The notes: generated from the letters alone by a model not told the origin. A stretch of 53,393 nt of DNA from Chitinophagaceae bacterium (GCA_947375185.1 CANCEU010000015.1:1-53393), one strand, 5' to 3'. Positions 1 through 8,830 are shown, counted from the stretch's first letter. Numbers and translations are program-made.

Positions 1-607
1 CTGGAATTTTAATCAATGCTTCATCAGTTGTCCACCCCGCATTTGCATCCACACGTATTGGTTTGTCCGTATGTTTTCTTAAGGCAGTGATCATTTCAAT
101 ATCATAATCCGTCCCTACTTTTACTTTATAAATGGGCCAAGGATGTGCTGCCATTTTTTGAACCATTGTTTCAATAGGGTCAATGCCTAAAGTATAATCA
201 CAGATTGGTGGGACTGCACTATTTTCATTTGCAGCCGTATTCCACTGGGTTCCCCATAATTTATGTAAGGGTTGTTTTTTCATTTGACCCCATAAATCCC
301 ATCCTGCCATATCTAAGGCACAAACTAAAAAAGGATCATTAGGAAATAAATGATGTAAAAAATGCCAAAAGCGTTCAGGATCAATCAAGGCGAATTTTTC
401 AATTACTTTTCGATGTTTTTCTAATTGATCCATCATCCCTTCTACAGTCACATTATAATACACAATGGCTGGAGCTTCTCCAAATCCTTGCCAATTGCCC
501 AACGACAATCGAACCATTAAACTATGCTGATGCGTTTTTGTTCTACCATTTGAAATGGTAAAAGGATATTCAAAAGGCAATTTTTGTTCCCAAAAGGATA
601 ATTCCAT
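1..607 (-). CDS. Dipeptide epimerase (enolase superfamily), 3' end cut off by window edge
   Basis: Translating the minus strand from the ATG at 605-607 gives 202 residues before the window ends. The N-terminal half looks like the capping domain of muconate-lactonizing/mandelate-racemase type enolase-superfamily proteins (residues about 1-125, with GFGEAP at 41-46). The barrel begins after that and contains KVKVG (K161 and K163, the KxK catalytic lysines) and DAN (D187, first metal ligand). In the L-Ala-D/L-Glu epimerase group these residues abstract the alpha proton of a dipeptide, usually during recycling of cell-wall peptides. The start lies 41 bases after the stop of malQ on the same strand. 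A 7-of-8 match to the -7 box (622-629) sits just upstream, so it may have its own promoter. Substrate specificity cannot be read from the visible part; other members act on other dipeptides. Confidence 0.82.
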   Translation of the reverse strand, partial: MELSFWEQKLPFEYPFTISNGRTKTHQHSLMVRLSLGNWQGFGEAPAIVYYNVTVEGMMDQLEKHRKVIEKFALIDPERFWHFLHHLFPNDPFLVCALDMAGWDLWGQMKKQPLHKLWGTQWNTAANENSAVPPICDYTLGIDPIETMVQKMAAHPWPIYKVKVGTDYDIEMITALRKHTDKPIRVDANAGWTTDEALIKIP

Positions 608-648
608 CAAGTTGGTTTTTACGAAGATACTAAAGCAGACAATAATAT

Positions 649-3408
649 TTAACGACCACTTGATTTAATAACTGAATTCCACTCGGTATTAAAACTATTT
701 GAAGTAATTAAATCTTCTAAACTCAAATGCATGCGATACCTCCAATAATGTTTTGGATTAGCAGGTACATTTATTCGTTCCTCATTTGGATCATTTCTTC
801 GGATGGACTCATCTACTCCTAAATAATCTTGTAATTGGAAAATTGCCCACATTGCAGGCGAATATAAATGTTGTAATAAGATTGCTTTATTTATCCAAGC
901 CTCACAATGAATTGGCGCTTCACCCCATTGACCAATTTCATGATTATAAAATTGCTGAGTTTTTGCGCTATCTTCTTCCCACCAACCTCGAATAGTACTA
1001 GTGTCGTGTGAACTAGGGGTAACAACACTTAAATACGGTGCATCATTAGGGTGAAAAAATGTTTTATGCGAGGCCTTTGGCATTCTTTGAACTTCTAAGC
1101 TAAGTATCCCTAATTGATACATTACATTTGGAACACAGGAAGGCACTAATCCTAAGTCCTCGCCACAAATAAGCATATTGGTGGACAGTTTAAGCATTGG
1201 CAATTTTTGCATAGCTTCTTTTTCCCAAGCCGCATCCTGGCGCTTAAAGAAATAATCGATATACAATTCTTTTAATAAATGTTGAGTTGTATGATCTAGT
1301 TGTTGGAATGAACTTGTTCCTTCAATATTAAACCTGAAATGAAAGTGATGTGCTTTTTCAGCATCTATTAAAATAACATTGCTTATTAAAGAATATAAAC
1401 CATGTTTGATTTTATCATGCCATTGATCCTGCGGCATGGTGTTGAAAAAAGCTTCAACTTGTCTCTGTGTTTTGTAAACAGGTAATAATTCGTAATGACC
1501 ATCTCCTATTGGCTTAAGGTATTCTTTTTTTACTAAGTCATTGTCATAGCCAAACAACTGAAACAAAATAGTTTCATTAATATAAGGATGCGTTAATCTA
1601 TAATGATCACAACGAATTCCTTTTGCATTTAATTCATTAATTGATACAGGAATGGCTGGCACAAAATGTCCCAAAATACCTTCCACCGCATGCATTGGAA
1701 TACTCCAAATTCTAAAGAATCCTAAAATGTGATCAATTCTAAATGCATCAAAGTAAAACTTCATTTGATCAAATCTCGACTTCCACCATGCAAATCCATC
1801 ACTAGCCATTACTTCCCAATTATAAGTTGGGAATCCCCAATTTTGACCACTCACTGCAAAATCATCAGGTGGCGCACCTGCTTGCATGTCCATATGGAAT
1901 AATCCAGGGCTTTGCCATGCATCCGCACCAAAACGATATACTCCAATTGGGATATCCCCTTTCACAATTACTCCATTTTTATGCGCATAATCAGTTGCAT
2001 CTAATAATTGCAAATGCAAATGATATTGAACAAAATAGAAAAATGCGATGGACTCATAGGTCTTAGATTTTGGATCTAATAATTTTGCAATTTCAGTATC
2101 ATTGAATTGTGAATGTGTTGGCCAACTATTAAAATCAACTGTGCCATGTAAATCTCTTAAATAAGAAAATGCACTATATCCTACCAACCAATTTTTATTG
2201 TTTTCAAAAAAATCAGCAAACCCTTTTGATGCTAAATCCTCTTTTCCATTTTTCAAATACAATACACGAAGTACTTCCCACTTCAATTTCATTACTTCCT
2301 CATAATCAACCGTGCTTAATTTATTCAATGCTTCAAACTTACTTGAATAGGAATTCAATAAATCGGCTTGCCCTTTCTTTAACATTGCATCAAGTCTTAT
2401 GAACATAGGATGCATCGCAAATGCCGAAATGGCCGCATAGGGATATGAGTCCATCCAGGTATGTGTTGCAGTTGTGTCATTGATAGGAAGAATCTGAATT
2501 AATTTCAACCCTACCTTATTAGCCCAATCCACAAGTAACTTAATATCTGCAAATTCTCCAACACCAGCACTACTATTTGATCTTAAAGAAAATACTGGAA
2601 TTGCAACACCAGCCCCTTTCCAATTACTCGAATTATAATTAATGAATCCATCATTTATAATTACTAATTTATCCTTCCCAACGGGTTCATAAACAACTCT
2701 ATTTTCCCCCTCTTCAAATTTCAAAAAGGATTTTGTATTTAAATCATACACTCCATACTTATACACAAATGGGAAATTACTTTTTGCTGCATCAATCGTT
2801 AACTCAAAATAAGTTTCCCCTTTTATTTTGGACATTACAATCGCTTTGCTTGCATCCCAGGCACCTAGTACTTTTGCCTCGCCAATAATACAAACAGTTT
2901 GGTTTTGTTCAAGCAAAGGGGCTTTCACCCTAAAAACATGCGTAGTGTTATTTGTTATAGTGGTTACATTGTCAGCTGCTGGCTGTTTCATTAACACATT
3001 AACAAATGGCGATGTGTAAAATGTATTTTCCTTATAACCAGTAAAATTCCAACTATCAATAATTACAATATCATTTACACTGGTTTTTGAAAGCCACAAT
3101 GATTTATCACTTCCAGTTTCAAATGACTTAGTGCCATCAGCATTTTGAATATAATAATGGTATACTATTTTATCATTAACTTCAGCAGGATTTACATTTA
3201 AATGCAAAACCCAGTAATCATTGTTTAAATAAACCAATGGTACTGCGTTTTCAATATTATTATTTCCTAATAAAGGATGATTGCCGTAAATATAAATTCC
3301 TTGCCCAAAATGAGTTTTATACTTTAAATGAAAACTGATTTTAATTTGTTGAACAGCGTCAACTTTTGAACTATTCGTTTTATTCTTCTTTGAATCAAGA
3401 GACTTCAT
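649..3408 (-). CDS. malQ: 4-alpha-glucanotransferase (amylomaltase, GH77) with two N-terminal starch-binding domains
   Basis: This cytoplasmic enzyme disproportionates maltodextrins by moving glucan chains between acceptors, releasing glucose. At 919 residues it is much longer than the classical 500-residue amylomaltase. Residues about 22-125 and 155-260 look like two CBM20-type starch-binding modules, followed by a GH77 barrel from about 265. GH77 signatures are clear: GDIPIGVYRFGADAW (484-498), DAFRIDHILGFFRIW (554-568; D559 the likely nucleophile), CGEDLG (748-753; E750 the likely acid/base) and SSHDTSTIRGWW (D802). This two-module form is common in Bacteroidota and resembles plant DPE2. 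It sits about 22 kb from the glycogen/maltose gene run on the same strand. A TATCTTTA box (minus strand, 3458-3465) is a possible -7 element, giving a leader of about 40 nt. Confidence 0.93.
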   Translation of the reverse strand: MKSLDSKKNKTNSSKVDAVQQIKISFHLKYKTHFGQGIYIYGNHPLLGNNNIENAVPLVYLNNDYWVLHLNVNPAEVNDKIVYHYYIQNADGTKSFETGSDKSLWLSKTSVNDIVIIDSWNFTGYKENTFYTSPFVNVLMKQPAADNVTTITNNTTHVFRVKAPLLEQNQTVCIIGEAKVLGAWDASKAIVMSKIKGETYFELTIDAAKSNFPFVYKYGVYDLNTKSFLKFEEGENRVVYEPVGKDKLVIINDGFINYNSSNWKGAGVAIPVFSLRSNSSAGVGEFADIKLLVDWANKVGLKLIQILPINDTTATHTWMDSYPYAAISAFAMHPMFIRLDAMLKKGQADLLNSYSSKFEALNKLSTVDYEEVMKLKWEVLRVLYLKNGKEDLASKGFADFFENNKNWLVGYSAFSYLRDLHGTVDFNSWPTHSQFNDTEIAKLLDPKSKTYESIAFFYFVQYHLHLQLLDATDYAHKNGVIVKGDIPIGVYRFGADAWQSPGLFHMDMQAGAPPDDFAVSGQNWGFPTYNWEVMASDGFAWWKSRFDQMKFYFDAFRIDHILGFFRIWSIPMHAVEGILGHFVPAIPVSINELNAKGIRCDHYRLTHPYINETILFQLFGYDNDLVKKEYLKPIGDGHYELLPVYKTQRQVEAFFNTMPQDQWHDKIKHGLYSLISNVILIDAEKAHHFHFRFNIEGTSSFQQLDHTTQHLLKELYIDYFFKRQDAAWEKEAMQKLPMLKLSTNMLICGEDLGLVPSCVPNVMYQLGILSLEVQRMPKASHKTFFHPNDAPYLSVVTPSSHDTSTIRGWWEEDSAKTQQFYNHEIGQWGEAPIHCEAWINKAILLQHLYSPAMWAIFQLQDYLGVDESIRRNDPNEERINVPANPKHYWRYRMHLSLEDLITSNSFNTEWNSVIKSSGR

Positions 3409-3506
3409 AGCAAGGCAATTTGTCAGGACAATCGTAATTAATTAATAAACAAGCGACTAAAGATAAAAAATTATTGTGTAAAAAAAACACATTAAATACA
3501 TTTTGT

Positions 3507-3537
3507 ATTGCTATTCCTTTCAAACTTTGTATATTTA
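3507..3537 (+). promoter_or_regulatory. Candidate promoter of rnhA
   Basis: ATTG (3507-3510), 19 bases, then TATATTTA (3530-3537). This fits the Bacteroidota pattern TTTG-N19-TAnnTTTG with one mismatch in each box. The expected start is near 3544, about 30 nt before the rnhA ATG. Confidence 0.45.
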
Positions 3538-3574
3538 TGTATACTATTAATTATCAGCCTTTTACGCAATTACA

Positions 3575-4039
3575 ATGGACAAAATAGTCATTTATACTGA
3601 TGGTTCTTCAAGAGGAAATCCAGGACCAGGCGGATATGGTGCCATATTAATGTGGGGTAACAAAGTAAAAGAGCTTTCAGGCGCATTCAGAAAAACAACT
3701 AATAATAGAATGGAATTGCTTGCGGTAATACAAGCCATGAACGCATTAAAAACAAATAACCTACCTGTCAATGTTTATACCGATAGTAAATATGTAGTTG
3801 AATCCGTTGAAAAAAAATGGCTAGACAATTGGATCAGAACTAATTTTAAAGGAGGGAAGAAAAATAAAGATTTGTGGACTGTTTACTATGAATTAGCTAA
3901 GCCATTCAAAGTGAAATTTCATTGGGTAAAAGGACATGCCGATAATCCTTACAATAATAGATGTGATGAGTTAGCTACCCTAGCGGCAGATAATGGCCCA
4001 TGGGAAATAGATACTGAATTTGAAAAAATTAACGAGTAA
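3575..4039 (+). CDS. rnhA: Ribonuclease HI
   Basis: RNase HI cuts the RNA strand of RNA:DNA hybrids, for example at replication primers and R-loops. The 154-residue length is the usual one. All four metal-binding acidic residues are present: D9 in YTDGSSRGNPGPGG, E47 in NRMELLA, D70 in VYTDSKYV and D131 in RCDELA. The flexible-loop histidine H121 lies in WVKGHADNPYNN. The ATG start is preceded by a plausible Bacteroidota promoter. The gene converges with the membrane protein gene ending at 4059, with only 19 bases between stops and no clear terminator. Confidence 0.97.
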   Translation: MDKIVIYTDGSSRGNPGPGGYGAILMWGNKVKELSGAFRKTTNNRMELLAVIQAMNALKTNNLPVNVYTDSKYVVESVEKKWLDNWIRTNFKGGKKNKDLWTVYYELAKPFKVKFHWVKGHADNPYNNRCDELATLAADNGPWEIDTEFEKINE

Positions 4040-4058
4040 TACTAAGTTTCAATTACGA

Positions 4059-4613
4059 TTAAATCGCCTTGAACTTTGGAACTGCTAATCGGAAAGCACC
4101 AAACAATACCGCACCAAATACTACCGTACTAACTACGCTGAACGGATAAAATGGCAAACCATCTACCATTGTTTGCATTAAACCAGTTGCAGTAATTGGA
4201 TGATGATACCCACCTCCTTGCGCCCAAACTATAAAGTTAGAAGCTAAGAAATAAGCAGTTGGGGCTGATAAAAATGACATTACATATTTAGCAGGATTTG
4301 AACCTTGTAAGCTAAATCCGAATACAGTAGTTGCGGCAATTAAAATGTAGTTTTCAATTTGACCACTATAAAATCCTTGAATTGAAGAAAGGCCATTCAC
4401 AAACAAGACTTGATACATTAAATCAGAAATTAACATCGACAACAATGGCAGCAAAAATGAATATTGTTTTTTAGTACTAAACAAAGAACCGCTGAATAAT
4501 GCAATTGCTATTTGTGGTGCAAATCCTAATGGACGACCTGGCATTACACGATACAAAGCACTAGTTGCAATCATGATTACTAAAGCGATGGTAATTTGTT
4601 TATTCAATTTCAT
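4059..4613 (-). CDS. DUF6580-family integral membrane protein
   Basis: A 184-residue hydrophobic protein with about five membrane segments: an N-terminal segment at 7-22, then about 30-45, 52-72, 85-105 and 155-175. Motifs such as YRVMPGRPLGFAPQIAIALF (21-40) and FYPFSVVSTVVFGAVLFGAF are typical of the DUF6580 family, described as putative transport proteins and resembling the membrane S component of ECF-type uptake systems. The substrate is unknown, and no ATPase or energy-coupling partner lies beside it. A perfect TATTTTTG box on the minus strand (4639-4646) lies 25 nt before the ATG and could be its -7 element. Confidence 0.72.
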   Translation of the reverse strand: MKLNKQITIALVIMIATSALYRVMPGRPLGFAPQIAIALFSGSLFSTKKQYSFLLPLLSMLISDLMYQVLFVNGLSSIQGFYSGQIENYILIAATTVFGFSLQGSNPAKYVMSFLSAPTAYFLASNFIVWAQGGGYHHPITATGLMQTMVDGLPFYPFSVVSTVVFGAVLFGAFRLAVPKFKAI

Positions 4614-4696
4614 AAAGTATCTTTTAATTCGATGTAGTCAAAAATACACTTTTGCCTATTATTTTGGCATATTCATTTTCCTCAAATGTGAATAAC

Positions 4697-5887
4697 CTAT
4701 GGGACAAAGCTCTTAAATAGGATCGAATCACTTTGGCCGACAATTACAACTTGCTCCAAAGGGCTTACCATTGCTACCTCTCCTGATTTGTATAAATTAT
4801 TGTCAATTAAAACAGCCCCTTCAATCACCAATAACATTTCAAGTGATTTTGAATTTATTGTGTAAGATTCGCCTTCATTTAACCCTATTTTACTTAAACC
4901 AAAATCGGGCACAGGACAAGGATAAATGGTCTCCATTGAATTTAATTCCTCTCCATTTAAAACATTCGGATAAGTTGGGATAAATTGTACATGCTTAATT
5001 AATTCATCAATATCAATATGCTTTGGCGTTAACCCTCCTCTCAAAACATTATCGCTATTAGCCATTAATTCAATATTTTGACCCTCTAAATATGCGTGCA
5101 ATAATCCTGCTCCCTGAAAAACACCCTGATATTTTTTTACATTTACAATATTCAAAATGTAAATAGAAAAAATGCCTTTGTCAATACTGTTTTCGGGCAC
5201 TACACCATTATAATATTTATTTGCCCACCAATGCGGATGTGATTTATCAACTTCCCCACTTTTAACACTTGCAACTGCATCCATCATCAATGGCTTTAAA
5301 ATAATATCTGCATCAGCCGAAGATAATTGCATAAAAAACCTATACAAGCCCTGATAATCAACCCCTCTAAAATGATCAAGCAACGGATGAAAATAAAAGT
5401 ATTCCTGTAAGCGGGCTTCCAATAATTCAGGTGCCAAAAAACCATGTAATAACCAAAAATCACTTAAGGCCACCATTACTTCGGGCTTGTGATTTTTATC
5501 TTTATAATTTCTGTTAGGGGCATTAATTGCAATTCCTGCTTTTTCTTCAATCTCAAATCCGATTTCAGCACTTTTTTTACTAGGATGCACTTGTATGCTT
5601 AGCATTTTAGCAACATCTAAAATTTTAAATAAATAGGGCAAGGTTCCAAATTCATTAGCCGTTTTGTTACCTAAAAATAAACTAGGATTTGCATCAACTA
5701 GTTTATCCAATTGGCCTATGCCATTATTCGTTTCAATTAATGCTGGAGCCGAAGCGTGAGCCCCCATCCAATATTCAGCAAAAGGTTTATGTTCTGCATT
5801 ATCTATTTTCATTAATGATGGAATAAAATCAAATCCACCCCAATCATAATGCCTATTAACACCATGTAATTTATACGCTTTTTGCAT
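4697..5887 (-). CDS. manA: Mannose-6-phosphate isomerase, class I
   Basis: Interconverts mannose 6-phosphate and fructose 6-phosphate, linking mannose use and GDP-mannose supply to glycolysis. The 396-residue protein has the type I PMI zinc site: QVHP (Q99, H101), HKPE (E136) and the histidine of GLLHAYLEG (H264). The cupin-like C-terminal region runs from about 300 to the end. The closest class is the bacterial/eukaryotic single-domain class I enzyme. It reads divergently from yraN, 35 bases apart. Confidence 0.95.
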   Translation of the reverse strand: MQKAYKLHGVNRHYDWGGFDFIPSLMKIDNAEHKPFAEYWMGAHASAPALIETNNGIGQLDKLVDANPSLFLGNKTANEFGTLPYLFKILDVAKMLSIQVHPSKKSAEIGFEIEEKAGIAINAPNRNYKDKNHKPEVMVALSDFWLLHGFLAPELLEARLQEYFYFHPLLDHFRGVDYQGLYRFFMQLSSADADIILKPLMMDAVASVKSGEVDKSHPHWWANKYYNGVVPENSIDKGIFSIYILNIVNVKKYQGVFQGAGLLHAYLEGQNIELMANSDNVLRGGLTPKHIDIDELIKHVQFIPTYPNVLNGEELNSMETIYPCPVPDFGLSKIGLNEGESYTINSKSLEMLLVIEGAVLIDNNLYKSGEVAMVSPLEQVVIVGQSDSILFKSFVP

Positions 5888-5900
5888 CTTTATATTTTCG
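5870..5900 (+). promoter_or_regulatory. Candidate promoter of yraN
   Basis: TTTA (5870-5873), 19 bases, TATTTTCG (5893-5900), which is 7 of 8 to TAnnTTTG. The box ends 22 nt before the yraN ATG and overlaps the manA start region on the opposite strand. Confidence 0.45.
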
Positions 5901-5922
5901 CGATGTTTACTAAAATCATATT

Positions 5923-6276
5923 ATGGATAACAAAGATACGGGGGATTTTGGCGAAAATATGGCTGCTTTGTATTTAATAGAAAAGGGGTTCGAGATGCTA
6001 GCTCGTAATTGGAGATATAAACATTTAGAAATAGACATTATAGCCAGCAAAAATAATATGCTTCACATTGTTGAGGTCAAAACAAGAACATCCTCCGAAT
6101 TTGGATTTCCCGAACAAATGATTAGTAAAATTAAAATGCAATTTTTAAAAAACGCAGCCGCACATTATCAATTTGAGCACCCACAATGGAAATGGCTGCA
6201 ATTTGATGTAATTGCCATATTAAAAAAGCCCACCGAGGAGTGGGCTTTGGACTATTTTGAAGATGTTTATTTTTAA
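5923..6276 (+). CDS. yraN: YraN/UPF0102 family endonuclease-like protein
   Basis: A 117-residue protein of the UPF0102 family, which has a restriction-endonuclease-like core. The fold motifs are visible: GDFGENMAALYLIEKGF (7-23), NWRYKHLEIDIIA (the D of EIDI) and IVEVKTRTS (the E-x-K pair). Family members are presumed to be nucleases linked to DNA repair or uptake, but the cellular role is not settled. Its last 18 codons contain a hairpin that looks like the transcription terminator of the convergent gene (see terminator at 6222-6248). Only 5 bases separate its stop from that of the convergent gene. Confidence 0.9.
   Translation: MDNKDTGDFGENMAALYLIEKGFEMLARNWRYKHLEIDIIASKNNMLHIVEVKTRTSSEFGFPEQMISKIKMQFLKNAAAHYQFEHPQWKWLQFDVIAILKKPTEEWALDYFEDVYF
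6222..6248 (-). terminator. Terminator of the YkgJ-like gene, embedded in yraN coding sequence
   Basis: Perfect 9-bp inverted repeat AAAGCCCAC/GTGGGCTTT (6225-6233 and 6240-6248) with loop CGAGGA. On the minus strand it is followed by a run of six T (6222-6227), the classical intrinsic form. It lies 34 nt past the stop of the minus-strand gene at 6282-6782 but inside the last codons of yraN. Confidence 0.75.
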
Positions 6277-6281
6277 CTTAA

Positions 6282-6782
6282 TTATGACCCAATTAAATCA
6301 TTCATTTTTTCTACCATTTTATAAGTAGCAGGACAGTATTCCACGTTTTGCTTGTGTACGTGAATATACTCTGTCATTTTTTTCTTTGTCAAATGAGGGA
6401 ACCCTGCGCAATCCGCTGGTCTTACTTCATAAATGCTACACATATTCGTTTTTAAATCTAAAAATTGACAAGGTCTTAATTTGTTCAACCAATCTTTATC
6501 CTTTTTATCATACTCCAACCATTCTGCTGTAAAGGCTTTTGGTGTAGTATTTAAATGTGCAGCAATTCTTTTAATATCTGTTTTTGTAAATGTAGGGCTC
6601 ATCGTTTTACAACAATTTGCACAGCTTAAACAATCTGTTTCAGCCCAAACCTGTGGACTTAAATATTCTGCTAAATTATCTAAACCTTTTGGAGCGCGTT
6701 TTTCCAATTTGGTTAAAAAAGACCTTAATTGTTTTGCGTTCTTACTAACTTTCTGCTTAAATGACCTTAAATTTACTTGCAT
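6282..6782 (-). CDS. YkgJ-family cysteine-cluster protein
   Basis: A 166-residue cytoplasmic protein with a CxxCxxCC cluster (CLSCANCC, about residues 55-62), a later PCQFL cysteine, and CSIYEVRPADCAGFP. This is the pattern of the YkgJ/Flagellin N-methylase-like zinc or iron-sulfur protein family. The function of this family in most bacteria is unknown, so no reaction is proposed. The N-terminal 40 residues are basic and probably helical. It is divergent from the recombinase gene, 68 bases away, and convergent with yraN, whose tail holds its terminator. Confidence 0.85.
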   Translation of the reverse strand: MQVNLRSFKQKVSKNAKQLRSFLTKLEKRAPKGLDNLAEYLSPQVWAETDCLSCANCCKTMSPTFTKTDIKRIAAHLNTTPKAFTAEWLEYDKKDKDWLNKLRPCQFLDLKTNMCSIYEVRPADCAGFPHLTKKKMTEYIHVHKQNVEYCPATYKMVEKMNDLIGS

Positions 6783-6850
6783 ATCTTTGTTTGAATCTGA
6801 TGCGAAATAAACTCATTCTATTATAACAATCAAATCTTTTATATATACCG

Positions 6851-7759
6851 ATGAACTGGGCAATTTATAAAAAAGGATTTAAGGCATTTCTACAATTAGA
6901 AAAATCCTTAAGCGCCCATTCAGTTGAAGCGTATTTGAGGGACATTGACAAGCTTACCAATTACTTTGAAAGTATTGGCAAGGAGATAAGCCCGTCCGAG
7001 ATAACCTTACCCGATTTGCAAAAGTTCATTCAGTGCATCGGGGAAATGGAAATGGCTGCTACTTCTCAAGCAAGAATCATATCTGGGATTAAATCATTCT
7101 TTAAATATTGTGTATTAGAACAAATATGCACGATCAATCCATCTACCCTTTTGCCTACTCCAAAAACACGCCGCAAGCTACCTGACGTGTTAAGTTTTGA
7201 GGAAATAGAAGACCTTATTGGGCATATAGATTTAAGCAAACCAGAAGGAGGTAGAAACAAAGCCATTTTAGAAACCATGTATAGCTCGGGATTACGTGTA
7301 ACTGAAGCTATCAATTTGAAAATTTCATGCCTATACCTTGATGTAGGGTTTATAAGAGTCATTGGCAAAGGAGACAAAGAAAGGCTAGTCCCAATTGGTT
7401 CAGATGCGATTAAATATATTAAGTTGTACAAGGATACCATACGCATACACCAAACACCAGCAAAGGATTGCGAGGATATTTTATTTTTGAACAATCGAGG
7501 CAAAGGTTTGAGTAGGGTTATGATTTTTTATATTATTAAGGATTTAATATTGAAGACTGGAATTAAAAAATCGATATCACCACATAGTTTTAGACATTCA
7601 TTTGCGACACATTTAGTGGAGGGCGGCGCCGACCTTAGAGCGGTACAGGAAATGCTTGGCCATGAAAGCATTACTACAACTGAAATATACACTCATATCA
7701 ATAGAGCGTTTTTAAGAGACACTTTGGACAAATTTCACCCTGCCTTTCAAAAAAAATAA
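6851..7759 (+). CDS. Tyrosine recombinase, XerC/XerD type
   Basis: A 302-residue site-specific recombinase of the size used to resolve chromosome dimers at dif. The N-terminal SAM-like DNA-binding domain covers about 1-95 and the catalytic domain about 105-295. The full catalytic set is visible: R149 (SSGLRVTEA), K173 (GKGDKERL), H245 and R248 (HSFRH), H271 (LGHESITTT) and Y280 (EIYTH). Length and sequence look like the housekeeping Xer recombinase and not a phage integrase, although a tRNA gene lies 1 kb downstream. XerC and XerD cannot be told apart from this alone. Confidence 0.92.
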   Translation: MNWAIYKKGFKAFLQLEKSLSAHSVEAYLRDIDKLTNYFESIGKEISPSEITLPDLQKFIQCIGEMEMAATSQARIISGIKSFFKYCVLEQICTINPSTLLPTPKTRRKLPDVLSFEEIEDLIGHIDLSKPEGGRNKAILETMYSSGLRVTEAINLKISCLYLDVGFIRVIGKGDKERLVPIGSDAIKYIKLYKDTIRIHQTPAKDCEDILFLNNRGKGLSRVMIFYIIKDLILKTGIKKSISPHSFRHSFATHLVEGGADLRAVQEMLGHESITTTEIYTHINRAFLRDTLDKFHPAFQKK

Positions 7760-7782
7760 CCTTATAATAAACCAAAATCATT

Positions 7783-7790
7783 TAGGTTTG
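7783..7790 (+). promoter_or_regulatory. -7 box of the DUF2911 gene
   Basis: Perfect TAGGTTTG match to TAnnTTTG, ending 22 nt before the ATG. No good -33 box is seen at the standard spacing. It would give a leader of about 16 nt. Confidence 0.5.
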
Positions 7791-7812
7791 TTATTCAAAA
7801 CAAATAAAAACT

Positions 7813-8655
7813 ATGAAAAAAATATTGTTTTCTTTATTAACAGTAATCGGATTGTCTGCACAAGCACAAATTAAGATGCCAGCAGCAAGTCCTACGCAAA
7901 CTTTATCTCAAGATTTTGGACTAGGTAAAATTGAAATCGTTTACTCGCGCCCAGGTTTAAAAAATCGTGCGGCATTTGGCAATGGCACTGTTTTAGCTCC
8001 AACTGGATCAGTTTGGAGAACAGGAGCAAATGGTGCTACTAAAGTTACTTTTTCACACCCAGTTACAGTAGGTGGTAAATTATTAGCAGCTGGTTCGTAT
8101 GCTTTATTTACAATTCCTGGCGAATCTACATGGACAATTATATTTAACACAAACACAAATAGTTGGGGAAGTTTTAGTTACAAAGAAGCTGAAGATGTTG
8201 TTCGTTTTCAAGTTAAGCCTGAAACAACTAGCAATAGCACTGAAAACTTTACAATCAATGTAGATAATATTAATCCAGAGACGGCAACCATTTCTTTGAA
8301 ATGGGCTAAAACATTGGTAAATATTCCTATTAGTACGGATATTAAACCAACTATTCGTGAACAAGTAAAGGCAGCTACTAAGGGCAATAATGTAACGGCT
8401 GATGTATATTTTTCAGCTGCAAATTTTTATTATGACATGGACAAGGATTATGACAATGCTTTAGTATGTGTTGACAAAGCAGTATCATTAAATACAAAAG
8501 CATATTACATGCATTTGTTAAAAGCAAAAGTTCAAAAAGAATTAGGAAATAAAAAAGGAGCTCGTGAAAGTGCCGAAACATGTATCAAATTAGCAACTGA
8601 AGCTAAAAATGATGATTATGTTAGAAACGGAAAAGAGTTGATTGCTACCTTATAA
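7813..8655 (+). CDS. Secreted DUF2911 protein with C-terminal helical repeat region
   Basis: A 280-residue protein with a Sec signal peptide (KK then a hydrophobic stretch, likely cleaved after AQA near residue 19). Residues about 24-165 match DUF2911: SPTQTLSQDFGLGKIEIVYS, then RPGLKNRAAFG, PTGSVWRTGANGATKVTF and AGSYALFTIPG. This family is widespread in Bacteroidota and has no assigned function. The last 90 residues (about 190-280) are helical, resembling one or two TPR units (DYDNALVCVDKAVSL, then LLKAKVQKELGNKKGARESA). Likely periplasmic. A clear terminator follows, so it appears to be a single-gene unit. Confidence 0.88.
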   Translation: MKKILFSLLTVIGLSAQAQIKMPAASPTQTLSQDFGLGKIEIVYSRPGLKNRAAFGNGTVLAPTGSVWRTGANGATKVTFSHPVTVGGKLLAAGSYALFTIPGESTWTIIFNTNTNSWGSFSYKEAEDVVRFQVKPETTSNSTENFTINVDNINPETATISLKWAKTLVNIPISTDIKPTIREQVKAATKGNNVTADVYFSAANFYYDMDKDYDNALVCVDKAVSLNTKAYYMHLLKAKVQKELGNKKGARESAETCIKLATEAKNDDYVRNGKELIATL

Positions 8656-8676
8656 TTTAAATTGAATACTTATTTA

Positions 8677-8724
8677 AAAGCGTTTCTTTCAAAGTAATAC
8701 CACTTTGGAGAGACGCTTTTTTTT
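8677..8724 (+). terminator. Terminator of the DUF2911 gene
   Basis: Interrupted inverted repeat: AAAAGCGTTTCT with TTCAAAGT on the left, ACTTTGGA with GAGACGCTTTT on the right, followed by a run of eight T (8717-8724). It starts 22 nt after the stop codon and ends 19 nt before the tRNA gene. Confidence 0.75.
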
Positions 8725-8743
8725 AGTAGGTTTGCTTCCCTCA

Positions 8744-8829
8744 GCGGAGGTGGCGAAATTGGTAGACGCACTACCTTGAGGTGGTAGCGCCCACACCCGG
8801 GCGTGGGAGTTCGAATCTCCTCTTCCGCA
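8744..8829 (+). tRNA. tRNA-Leu (anticodon GAG)
   Basis: An 86-nt class II tRNA. The acceptor stem pairs GCGGAGG (8744-8750) with CTTCCGC (8822-8828), with one G-U pair. Discriminator base A is at 8829, and CCA is not encoded. The anticodon stem is CTACC/GGTAG with loop TTGAGGT, so the anticodon is GAG (reads CUC and CUU). A long variable arm with stem CGCCC/GGGCG, typical of leucine tRNA, precedes a T arm with TTCGAAT. A perfect terminator hairpin begins two bases later. Confidence 0.96.
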
Positions 8830-8830
8830 C

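Noticed and set aside
6782..6789. Perfect TATCTTTG (plus) ahead of the Xer gene
   Set aside because: It is 61 nt from the ATG, overlaps the start of the divergent gene, and has no -33 partner; too weak to list.
6851..8829. Possible integrated island: tyrosine recombinase plus a nearby tRNA gene
   Set aside because: The recombinase has housekeeping Xer length, the genes between are ordinary, and I see no second copy of the tRNA 3' end in the window.
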